Positions 1-9,500 of a DNA stretch of 31,646 nucleotides are shown here, piece by piece. The DNA is from Auxenochlorella pyrenoidosa (taxonomy: Eukaryota; Chlorophyta; Trebouxiophyceae; Chlorellales; Chlorellaceae). The stretch spans positions 542,520 to 574,165 of the forward strand of contig KQ482018.1 of assembly GCA_001430745.1 (NCBI GenBank). Direction: 5' to 3'. Every line of letters begins with the position of its first letter. Within the stretch, counting starts at the first letter, position 1. Below the pieces are notes generated by a model. The model saw only the letters and a program-made list of their open reading frames with translations. It searched no databases and was not told where the DNA came from. The position numbers and the translations under genes are program-made.

Positions 1-256
1 CTGCTGTGGTTGCTGGCGTAGGGGGGCGGCGCTGGCGCCCCTGCAGTGCTGCCCCGGCGCCAGGCGGGCACCTTAAATTTGGTTGCTCCCCGTGCGGCTG
101 GGCAGCTGCACTTCCACGGGCGGCATCAGCCTGTCACAGCCGGCCTGCAAGCCCCCAGGTGCCGCCGCTTGTGCGCGCCGGGGGCCCTGCACCTGCTGGC
201 TGCCGCCTGCCATCACCACGCCCGCCTGCCCTGGCCCCTGGCTCTCCGCGCCGCAG
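1..256. other. Upstream part of WD40 gene, no exon resolved
   Basis: This stretch precedes the first exon I can place for the WD40 gene. Family members have further WD repeats upstream, so it is probably intron and perhaps exon of the same gene. None of the three forward frames gives recognisable WD40 sequence here. Confidence 0.4.
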
Positions 257-1311
257 CCAGAGACGCCGCTGCTGCGGCTGTCGTGGAACAAGCAGGACCC
301 GCGGTACATTGCAGGTGCGCCCGCCGCTCCCCGACCCCCGTGGGGCTGGCTCGTGTCAACAGCTGCGACGCGGCGTGCAGCCCTGCGCACAGAGCAGTGC
401 AGCGCCTGCAGGCCCAGCCTTCAAAACCAGCCAGCCCTACCCCCCCTGGCTCCCCCCGGCCGCGCCTGCAGCCCTGGCCATGGACTCCTCCCGGGTGATG
501 GTCCTGGACATTCGGTATCCCACTATGCCGGTGGCAGAGCTGCAGCGCCACCAGGTGATTTTTGGGCAGCAATTGTTTTATCAATAATCACTACGCGTTT
601 TTTCCATAACAACGAAAATTTTTATTTTCAATCGTTGTCGATTGAAGAGCTGCAGCGCCGCCGGTGTTGCGCCACCCAGCAGAGTCCTGAGGAGCCCCCC
701 TGCAGGCTGGCGCGGCTGTCCGCTGCCCCCCCGCTTGTGACGAGTGGCAGCCTTGTTCGCTGGCTGGCTGTGCACCAGCCTCCTTTGCCCGCCAGGGCGG
801 TACGCTGCAGAGGCGCCAGGCCTGACATCTGCCGTTGCCGCCCGCCCCCGGCCCCTCCCTCAGGCGTCGGTCAACGCGCTCTGCTGGGCGCCGCACTCGG
901 CGGGGCACCTCTGCTCCGCGGGAGACGACTGCCAGGCGCTGATCTGGGACCTCAGCTTGCTGGGCGGCGCCGGCGACGGCGGCCCCGCCGCAGGCAAGGC
1001 TCCGCCTGGCGCGGTTCTGTGCTGCGCTGCGCCGTGCTGGGCGCGCGCTTCGGGCCTATCTCTTGCACGCTTCAAGCGCCGCTCGCCAGGGTGCAAAGGC
1101 CGGCCGCCTATCCAAGGTCCTGCGGCCTCCCACCCCGCAAATCCCGCCCTGCTGCCTGGCCTGCTCCCCCCCTGCAGGCGGCGGCGCCAGCCTGGACCCC
1201 ATCCTCGCCTACAACGCCGGTGCACAGATCAACCAGCTGCAGTGGAGCGCGGCGCAGCCCGACTGGCTGGCCATCTGCTTTGGCAATAAGGCCCAGATAC
1301 TGCGGGTTTGA
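257..1311 (+). CDS. WD40-repeat protein, DCAF7/WDR68/TTG1/LWD1 family (3' part)
   Basis: C-terminal portion of a seven-bladed WD40 scaffold protein. Exons: 257-314, 472-554, 864-993, 1178-1311 (TGA at 1309-1311); all phases agree. Diagnostic segments are [36 protein letters not shown], a near-canonical WD repeat ([11 protein letters not shown]...[12 protein letters not shown]) and the family's terminal [17 protein letters not shown]...QILRV. In plants and animals this family forms adaptor complexes: TTG1 with MYB/bHLH factors, LWD1 in the circadian clock, DCAF7 with DYRK kinases and DDB1. I cannot tell which paralogue this is from the C-terminus. A Gly/Ala-rich insert ([13 protein letters not shown]) lies between the last two blades. 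The third intron (994-1177) has a GC donor (gcaagg). The 5' part lies outside the window or in unresolved sequence, so the start is not seen. Confidence 0.85.
536..675 (+). repeat. Exon-end duplication in WD40 gene intron
   Basis: The last bases of the exon ending at 554 (agagctgcagcgcc, from 536) recur at about 646 inside the following intron, again followed by a ccggtg/ccaggtg donor-like end. The similarity is short (14 exact bases plus a gapped tail), so chance is possible in such GC-rich DNA. Confidence 0.45.
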
Positions 1312-2315
1312 GGGGCGCGCAGTGTCGACTGCCTGTGCGGGCCAAGGCAAGAAAGTGCGCTCGGCCGGATCCTGCGGCTGGAGCGGGGCCCGCGGCCTCG
1401 CTTGCAGCCGCACCCAGCATGCCAGCGCATGGCTGCCCGCCTGCCGGCCTGCCGGTCCCAGCCACGGACGTGAGCACCAGCCGGGCCGTGGCATGGACCC
1501 CGCTGCACTTTGCGCGCCCAGACCCGCCTCCGCACAAGGCCTTCCCGACCGCCTCATCATGACATGGGACGTTGCTCCCCCTGACAACCGCTCTGCCCTG
1601 CTTTGCTGCTCCGCTACGCCCGTTTTCCTGCCCCCTCGGAACTGTTCACAACTTGGCTCGCCTCGTGTGCCACCATTCACCACTCCTCCTGCCTGTGCCC
1701 CCCGTCTAGAGGCCTGGCTGACTGTCTCACGCCACTCCTTGTTGCCGCCAACGGCCACTGCATCCTATGTGGGTGCTGTGCAGCACTGCGCCTGCCCACG
1801 GCATTGTAACCAACCAAGCAGTGCTCAGGCCCAGCAGGCATGGCGGGCGCACAATGCCAGGTCCTCGCATGCTCTCCCAGCTAGCAGAGGGTGCTTTCCA
1901 AGTGTCTTCTTCCTGAGCCCCACATGGCATGCGCAATGCCATCTGATGCCATGCTGCCGCGTTGCACCGTTTGAACACGCGGGTGCTGGCCGCTGTGGCA
2001 TGGCATGCAGTCATGTTTGTGGGAGCCTGGCCCTCAGCCCCTGCGCTTCCAGGCATTTGTTGCAGCAGAGGGCTGATGTGAGCCTACGGCACAGGATGCA
2101 AGTGAAGCGTGGACGGCGCAGGAGCGGAGCTGGCTCTCGCGGCAGCGCGGCAGGCGGGGCATGTTTAGCAGGGTCACGGTACGCCTGCGGGCTGTCTCCA
2201 CATTTGTGTGCTGCCCAGTTCAGCGGCCTGCTCGCGCCTTCGCTCCGGCCTGCTTGCCCGCAGCAGCAGCTCCGAGCGTTCCACCCGGTTGCAGGGCGCT
2301 CGCCGGTCGCACGCC
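1312..2315. other. Intergenic region between WD40 and membrane-protein genes
   Basis: This holds the 3' UTR of the WD40 gene and the promoter/5' UTR of the next gene. TGTAA, the usual poly(A) signal of green algae, occurs once at 1805-1809. A short hairpin is formed by atggcat (1924-1930) and atgccat (1936-1942). I see no recognisable coding exon, although frames stay open because of the GC content. Confidence 0.5.
1805..1809 (+). terminator. Candidate TGTAA polyadenylation signal
   Basis: TGTAA lies about 495 bases after the WD40 stop codon. This is the preferred poly(A) signal in Chlamydomonas and related green algae. It is the only copy I found on the + strand in an intergenic region; the others are in introns. 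Assignment to the WD40 transcript is inference from position. Confidence 0.35.
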
Positions 2316-4284
2316 ATGCTGGAGGCCGCCGCAGAGACGGTGGTGGGTTCCGGGGCCTGGACTGAAGCTCGCCGACATGCAGAGGCCAGCAGCGGTGGCG
2401 GCCACGGCGAAGCTACGCGTACGGCCAGCTCCGGCGCCGGCAGCAGCAGCGCTGCCTGCGCCCCTCGCAGTGGGCGCCCGTCACTAGACCACATCGGCCT
2501 GGCCTTGGGCACCATTGCTCAGGGCCTCGTTGTGGTCACGCAAGTGCGCCACGCCACTGGCAGCACCTGGGAGCGGCACCAGCCGACACTCGTCTTTGCG
2601 CTTCTCGCGACCGAGCTTGCGGTCGTGACGCTGTGCAGCAAGGACTTCTACGCACGGCACAGGTGCGCTGCACGCCTGGCGTGCAGCACATGATGCAGCC
2701 ATCAAACGGCGCAGCTATGGGTCTGCGTCGCAAGTTCCGTTGCGGTTAGACAGACTTTACGCCCAGCCAAGCAATGGAAGCCTTTCAGCCGCGCTGCCGG
2801 CAGCATGCGTGCCGTACACTAGCAATGGAAGCCTTTCAGCGGCGCTGCCGGCTGCATGCGTGCCGCACACTCGCTGCGCAAGGGGCCCCGCTGACCTCCC
2901 CTGCCCCCGCATCCTCACACTTCCACACCTCCCTTCTCTCGCCCTCGCCAGGAGCCTCATACTGTCGGCCTTCATGGCCGCTGTCTTCTCAGTGCCCAGC
3001 TTCCGGCGCACGGGCGTGGGCACGGCGCTGCTGCTGGAGCGGCCGCCCCTGCCTGGGGCGGCGGGGGCTGCCAGAGACCTGCTGAGGGTCATCGCAGGTG
3101 CGGCGGGTGCCCATGCCGCTCCCCTGCTGCCTCCCTGCGTGTTCGCCGCGGCGCTTCTGAGCAGCGCCTGATCCGCGCTTGGCGAGAGCCTGCTCCTTGC
3201 CCCGCTGCCCCTATGCATCATCCTCAGCATCAGCATCATCATTACATGCATCATTACATTTATTTTCCGCTATGCAGGCACCCGGCTTCTGCTGGCTCAG
3301 GGCCTGGGGTTCGTCCTGCTGCTGCCCCCGGCGTGCTCGCTGGCGACGCAGCTCACGGTGCTGTCGCTGACCTGGAACCTGCAGGGCTACTGCAGCTTGC
3401 CGGTGAGCGCTGCCGCTGCGCTTGCCCGCCAGAGCACCTGGGCTGGAAGGCTGCTTTCAGTGGGCGCTTGCACTTGACTGGGTTGTTCAGGATGGCCGGA
3501 TGCAAGCAGTTGGGGGGGCGGCGCAGTCCATGGGATGGGTGCTGCATCTTCGCCGCCTGCTAGCCAGCTTGGGGGGCCATCTCTACCACAGGCATGCACA
3601 CTCTTGGCATCTAGGTGGGGCCGCTCGTGCTGCTTGCCACCCCGCCCCCTGCAGCTCCTGCGCAGCCCGCTGTCTCGGCAGCGCATGGGGTCTGCAGCGG
3701 CGCTGCTGGAGCTACTGACGCTGCCCGTGGCAGCGCTGGGGCCCCCGGGCGTGCCGTTTGTCGCCAGCATGGGAGGGCTGACAGGTGGGTGCAGGCTGGG
3801 GTGGCCGGTGCCAAGGGCATGCCCCATGTCCAAGGGACAAGCCACCATCGCATGCCCGCGTGGAGAAGCAGCGTGCCTCTGCACGATGGCGTGTCCAATC
3901 GTCGCTCGGGCGACAAAGCCGGCGTTCAATGCCCACTCCTCCTGCCACCCCACGCTGATGTCGCACCCAGGCGAGGCGCAGTCGGAGGCGGTCTGCCGCG
4001 CCACTTTGTCCTTCCTGGCAGTCTGCGTGGCGCTGGCCCCGACGCTGGTGTCCACCCTCCTGTGGCGGCCGCTGCCAGCAAGCTGCGATGCTGGGGCAGC
4101 ACCGGCCAAAGGGTTGCCGCGCCTGCTGCAGCGGGCCAGCGCGGCAGCAGCAGCCTGCGACAGCCGGCTGCACCGCCTGCTGTGCGGATCGGCGCGGTCG
4201 GGGCGGCCCCGCGCACTGCTGCTGTGCCTGCTGGGATCTGGCTACCTGTGGGTGCTCTGCAAACGACTTGCAGGGCTTTCCTAG
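2316..4284 (+). CDS. Multipass membrane protein of unknown function
   Basis: Five-exon gene: 2316-2662, 2952-3097, 3278-3402, 3655-3784, 3971-4284 (1062 nt, 353 residues). All junctions are GT-AG and in phase. The ATG at 2316 is the first methionine before the conserved-looking reading; a start further upstream cannot be excluded. The first ~55 residues are Ala/Ser/Gly-rich and polar (a possible transit or cytosolic tail). About six hydrophobic segments follow, including GLALGTIAQGLVVVTQV, LVFALLATELAVVTL, SLILSAFMAAVFSV, LGFVLLLPPACSLATQL, FLAVCVALAPTLVSTLLW and ALLLCLLGSGYLWVLCK near the C-terminus. I do not recognise a family. Similar short multipass proteins without assigned function are common in Chlorophyta. 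The first intron carries a 51-base tandem repeat. Confidence 0.7.
2770..2871 (+). repeat. 51-base tandem duplication in intron 1 of the membrane-protein gene
   Basis: Two adjacent copies (2770-2820 and 2821-2871) beginning agcaatggaagcctttcag differ at only a few positions. Both lie inside the intron 2663-2951, about 80 bases before the acceptor. Confidence 0.9.
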
Positions 4285-4747
4285 GACGCCCACCATGCCT
4301 GCATGCCTTCAATTTTGTCCACAGGCGCCCCAATTTTCGCTCACTCTTCATACCCTGCCTTCAGCAATAACGGGTTTCAGTGAACTGTGACTTTTCAGTG
4401 AACTGTGAGGCGGTGCGGAGGTGATCAAAGCTGCAGTTTTGATCTGAACTGCCTGATGGATGCATGAGCACTGGTGGAATGGAGCTGGGCACAGCGGGGG
4501 TGTGCAGCACCGCCAGGGGGGGTGAGGGGGTCATTTTGAGCAAGGCACCACCCCCAGGACAGATCCGCGCTGTGACGCGCCAACTGACCCTCCATCTTCA
4601 CGCAGCACCGTCAGGCTGCTTGCTTGTGTGCCCGACTCCCGGCGGGACGCTCATCGCCGAATCTTCGTGTCGCGGCCGAGGGCGCCTGGGGCACACCTTC
4701 CTGGCAGCCAGCAAGCGCAACAGAAGCACGCAACGCCTGATTCCGCA
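4285..4747. other. Intergenic region before the LysM gene
   Basis: It holds the 3' UTR of the membrane-protein gene and the promoter/5' UTR of the LysM gene. The only structure I see is the short direct repeat at 4375-4409. No TGTAA and no coding exon are recognised. Confidence 0.5.
4375..4409. repeat. Short direct repeat (17 of 18-base period, two copies)
   Basis: tttcagtgaactgtga occurs at 4375 and again at 4393. The sequence is AT-richer than its surroundings and lies 90-125 bases after the stop of the membrane-protein gene. It could be a protein-binding site or replication slippage. Confidence 0.85.
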
Positions 4748-6195
4748 ATGCCGTCGAGCAGAGCTGGCGGGCAGCTGCAGGCCTGTTGGCGGTGCGTCGT
4801 CGCAGTCCTGCTGCTGTCTGCACTCTCAACTCCCGTCCTGGCTGGTGAGGAGCTGGCTGTGCGCATCATACTGAACCATGCATGGGACTAGGAGTGATTT
4901 GTAGTCATGGCACCAGCATAAGATTGAAGGACAACCCTTGTTGACGTCCTGTGCTTGCACTATTGCCGCCGCTGCTCGGCGCCCTGCAGCCTCCGTGCCA
5001 TGCCAGGTGTACACGGTGCAGGCCGGCGACACCCTGGAAACCATTGGCCAGCAGTTTGGCTTCACCGTCGGTGAGCGCGCGCGGCCCCAGCAGCCAGCCA
5101 GGTGCCTGCTGGCACCAGCCCAGGGAGACCCGCCTCTGCTCGCCGCCAGACCCTGGGTGCAGCTGCCAATCACAAGCCTTCTTGGACGCAAGCTGCCTTT
5201 TCGCTAATTGGTGAGGCGAACTAACTATGTTGCCTGTCTGCTATATTGCTGCGCTAATCGCAGCTCAAATGGAGGCGGCGCTGGAGCTGTGCGTCATCGG
5301 CTATGAGCCAGGCACGTTCCTGCAGCCCTTCCAGACCATCTGCCTGCCGGGCTGGACGCCCGCCTGCGCGTACGTGTGGCAGGCCTCCCGCTGCCCCGCC
5401 TGCCCCAGCATCCCAACCTGCAAGTATTACGTGGTGCAGCCCGGTGAGCCAAGGGTTGCAGGGTGGCAGGCCCTTTGCTGCCTGTTGTAGCCTGCAGCCA
5501 GGGTTGCTGTGACAGCCAAGCGGATGCGGGGCCTCTGCATGTGGCATCAGCTGCGTGTGGGCCACGCTGGTGGCGGCTTCACCTCCAGCACCCTCAAAGC
5601 GCTGTCGGTTGTTCTGCCACTCGGTTCCCTGCAGGCGATACCCTTCAGGTCATAGCCGACGCCCTAGCAATCCCCCTAGCCGCCCTGCTGAGGGCTAACC
5701 CGTCGCTGCGCCTCAGTAGCGTGCTGCTGATAGGCCACAAGGTGCACCTGCCGCCGTGGGGCCCCGAGTGCCCAAAGCAGGTGAGGCTGGCAGCCCAACG
5801 GCCCTACTGCCCTGCCCAAAAGGGTAGGTGCCCTTGCGGCATCCGCAAGCCCTCCCCTTGTGCTTGTGCCCGGTGTGCCGGCCCTTGGAAGTCCCAGGAG
5901 GCGTGGAGCTTGAAATGCAGCGCTGAGGCATCGACGCAGGGCTTGCTGCTCACCGCGCACCTGCCTCTGCCCCTCCCATCCCGTGCAGTGCCTTGAGCGA
6001 AGCGAGCCTTGCAGCGGGAGCGCCCAGTGCTGCACAGGCCTGGCGTGCGCGCAGGAGCTGATGGCGGGCCGCCGCAACTGCCGGCCGTGCAGCGCGGAAG
6101 AGGAGGCGTGCAGTGCGGCCCGGCCCTGTTGCAACAAGAGGCACGCGTGCGTGAAGGCACGCACTGGGCAAATGCGCTACTGCCGCGCCCTATGA
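4748..6195 (+). CDS. Secreted double-LysM protein with two cystine-knot-like modules
   Basis: Five exons: 4748-4844, 4990-5070, 5264-5443, 5635-5780, 5989-6195 (711 nt, 236 residues; phases agree). Residues 1-32 form a signal peptide (core CVVAVLLLSALSTPVLA). LysM 1 begins around residue 39 (VYTVQAGDTLETIGQQFG); LysM 2 spans about 114-161 (YYVVQPGDTLQVIADAL to IGHKVHLP). LysM modules bind GlcNAc-containing glycans (peptidoglycan, chitin). The last exon starts exactly at the first cysteine of a new domain. Residues 169-199 have spacing C-x6-C-x5-CC-x4-C-x10-C, and 202-233 repeat it as C-x6-C-x5-CC-x5-C-x10-C. That is the six-cysteine framework of inhibitor-cystine-knot miniproteins. Introns interrupt each LysM near its GDT or alpha-helix. 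No membrane anchor or GPI signal is seen, so it is probably secreted or cell-wall bound. Sugar specificity is unknown. Confidence 0.85.
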
Positions 6196-6594
6196 CCCTC
6201 CAGCTTCCCTGGCCTCTCCTTGTGCGTGCACAACCCCGTTATTGATGCCCAACTTTGTATCGCATCTCATCGCATCTGGTCTCATGCACATGCAGCTGGT
6301 AGATGCCAACCAGGTGCTTAGGCGGTGCATTCACTGCGGCACCAACTTCCTGACGCATGCTCGACATGCCAGCGTCGCTCTCTCCACCCCAGCTCCTCCC
6401 TTTCAATTTTGCCATGAAATCCCTCATCATGTTACAAAGTTGCTTTGCAGCCCGATGGTGTGTGGGTTGGGATGCACCATGCAATTTGTAGCATGCCGAC
6501 ATGTCGCGACAGACGCTTTGAGCACCGGTGCCGCCGCCGCAGCCCCGTACTTCCTCGCTCTGTACCCGCTATGGAGGCGCGCTGATCGATTTGA
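6196..6594. other. Intergenic region before the GCS gene
   Basis: This holds the 3' UTR of the LysM gene and the promoter/5' UTR of the ceramide glucosyltransferase. It is less GC-rich than flanking exons. No coding exon, repeat or poly(A) signal is recognised on the + strand. Confidence 0.5.
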
Positions 6595-9500
6595 ATGGTG
6601 CTGCTGGTCACGGTGGAGCAGGCTGCGGCCGCTCTCTGCGCTGCAGTAGAGAGGGCACAAACTTGGCTGAGCCATCCGCTCGTCACCGCCCTCCAATTCC
6701 ATGGCATCTGGCTGGTTCTTCTCCTAGCTACCCTATGGGTGTTGGCGGGCAAGGCCCGGATGCGAGAGCTGCAGCGGCAGCGGCGCAGAACGCTGGGGCG
6801 ACCTGCGGGCGCCTTGACTAAGAGCAGCGGCAGCAGAGGCAGCCTAGCATCGTTGGCAGCCGAGCAAGAGGTGCGGGAAGGGCCCAACAGGGGTAGGGTG
6901 ACGGCGGCCTGCGGCACCCGCCGGCATAAGCCTGCGGACTCTCCATGCTGTGGCATTCATGTGCACCGTCTGGCTGCCGCGCGCTTGCAGGCCGGACAGC
7001 CCAGGCTGCCGACAGTGACGGTGGTGCTGCCGGTCCGGGGCTGCCGCAGCCACAGTGTGGCCAATTGGCGGTCCATGCTCAACCTTGACTATGGTGGGGT
7101 GGGGCAGGGTGGGATACAGTGCTGCTGTGCCAACCAGCGGTGGCAGGCTTTGCATTTATGCTGCGCAGAGCCCGGGAACGCAGCGCATGCCCAGCATTTG
7201 TGCGCGGCAAGCTCACTGCTGCAGAGGAGTCGCAGGCACCCGTCCCAACCGCCGCCAACCGCCGCATGCCCGCGCCGCTCCGACCTTTGGCGCCGCGTTG
7301 CCTCGCACCCCTCGCATCACGCCGCGGCCCGCGGTGGCGTGAACGGCCCTTCAACCCTGCGGCCTCCATGCGCCGGCTCCTATCCTCCCGCACCAGAAGT
7401 TTCCTTTGACAAAATTCAATGAAAGATTCCTGTCCTCCAATCTGCTGCAGACGGGGGCCTGGAATTTGTGTTTGTGCTGGAGGACAAGGCGGACCCGGCA
7501 CATGCCGTAATCACCGCCCTGATTCAAGAGGTGGCGGCGCAGCGGGGCGGCCCCGCCCTGGCTGCGCGCCTGCACTCTGCGGGGGCAGCGGAGCGGACCA
7601 GCCAAAAAATACACAAGTGAGGGGAGGGTTGAGGGGCAGGGGTGGGTTGAGGTGGGGTGGGGGTGCATGTGTGCGCATGGGCGTGTCTGGGCGAGGGTGA
7701 TGGTGCTGGGAGATTGGGGTGGTGCTGGGTTTTCGTGAAGGCAAGCCAGAGGAATGACAGGAGAGGCGAGCTGCTCATGATCAACTCCTGTGTCAAGTGC
7801 ATGCTGGCGACAGCAGGGGCCGCGCGCAGCGAGGCCTTCGCTGCAGTGCGTTCGGCCCACCCGCCGGCCATACCGCCCGGCTCCACCCCCCCGCCGCCCC
7901 GCAGCCTGCTGGCGGGCATTCGGCAGGCCGGGCCCGGCTCCCAATACATCCTGTGCCTGGATGACGACGTGCTGCTGCACCCAGGGCTGCTGGCGAGCCT
8001 GGTGCGAGACATGGAGGCAGATCCCTCCCTCTTCATGGCCACTGGTGAGCCCGGGGCTCCCCAGCCCGGCGACGCGCGTGGGCTGCCGATTTTGGGTTTA
8101 GTTAGGGTTTAGGGACCTGCCGACAATAAGTAACGGGCCTGCCGCGCGGGCTGGTTGCCCTGCCGGGCCGGGAAGCGCAGCTGCCTGGGCGCCCTCCAAA
8201 CCAGCGCCAGCCTGCAACCGCAGGCAAAGCCGCCGCCCCTGCGCCGCAGCCACGGCTGCAGCAAAGGCGCCCAGACTGTGCTCAGGGCCGCCCCGCCCAG
8301 CCTTCTTTCTTCTCCTTTCATTGGCGATTATCCCTTGCAGGGTACCCTTTTGACATCCCCGCCGAGGGTGCAGGCCTGCTGTCGTACTGCGCCCTGGCGT
8401 ACCACCTGCCCCTCATCGTGCCCTTCTCCGTTAAGGTGGGCCGAGCCGCGGCTGGCTGCGCTGCGCGGCAGTGAGCTCACGTCAGAGCGGCGCTGGGCGG
8501 CTGCTCGTGCGCGTGGCCTGCATTGCCGAGCTCGCCCGCCTGGCGTGTGAGCTCCCGCGTCCCGGCAGCCCCTGGGTTTGTCCGTCAGCACGATTGCATT
8601 TGATTTTTGTTTCTCATCATTGCGCAGGAGCGGACCAAGTTTGTGCATTTAGTCTAATATGATTTAATTTAATTTTTCAACTTATTATTCTTCTGTGCGC
8701 AGGAGCGCACCGAGTTTGTGTGGGGCGGCTGCATGCTGTTCCGCGCAGCTGAGGTGCGGCACGACGCGCGCGGCATACTGCAGGTGGGGTCTGCGCCCCT
8801 GCTGGGCCCTCGGTGTCCCGGAGGCTCTCGGCACCCCGCCCCGGTCAGCCCCACGCGCTCTGCCCCTGTGCGCGGCGTCGAGTACACTTTGTTTGCATGC
8901 CCAAGCGAAGGGCGGCAGCCCCCTGTGCAACCTAAGCCACGCCCTCAACCCATCCCCCCGCGGCAGCGGCCTTTCCCAGACAACTGCCCACCCGCTCACC
9001 CAACGTCCGGCGGTGCCAACAACGCTCTGCCCCTTTTTCGCCCCCCACCCACCCACAACACCCACCTCGTGTCCCCACTGCAGGCCTGGCAGGACGGCGG
9101 GTACAGCGACGACCTGACGGTCGCCTCCAAGTGCACCGAGCTGGGCCTGGTCATCTACTGCCCAGGGTACTCCATCTTCCCCCAGTGGTGGGTCGGTTGC
9201 GCCTTGCTGGCGGCTCCATGCTCTCGCAGTGTCAATCCCGCTGCCCTTCTGAGTTCTGCAGCGTTTCGACGTGCAGTTGCCACGGCCTGGCTGTTGCCTC
9301 CCTGCAGGCTGGACGGCGCCTACTCGCCGCGGCGGTGGTGGAACTACCTTCGGCGCCAGCTGTACGTGATGGACACATACTCCAACCCCCACAACAGGCA
9401 AGCACGGCGCTGCAACTGTTTGCTGAGATGCGTGCTGGGCTGCTTCAAAGTGATGAGGGAAGGGTTTGGCCCTGCGTGCCTTCAAAAGTGGCCAGCCAGG

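Noticed and set aside
83..2365. A 760-codon open frame on the + strand
   Set aside because: It only overlaps real WD40 sequence at 257-314. Elsewhere it crosses introns and intergenic DNA and shows no family resemblance. High G+C leaves such frames open by chance.
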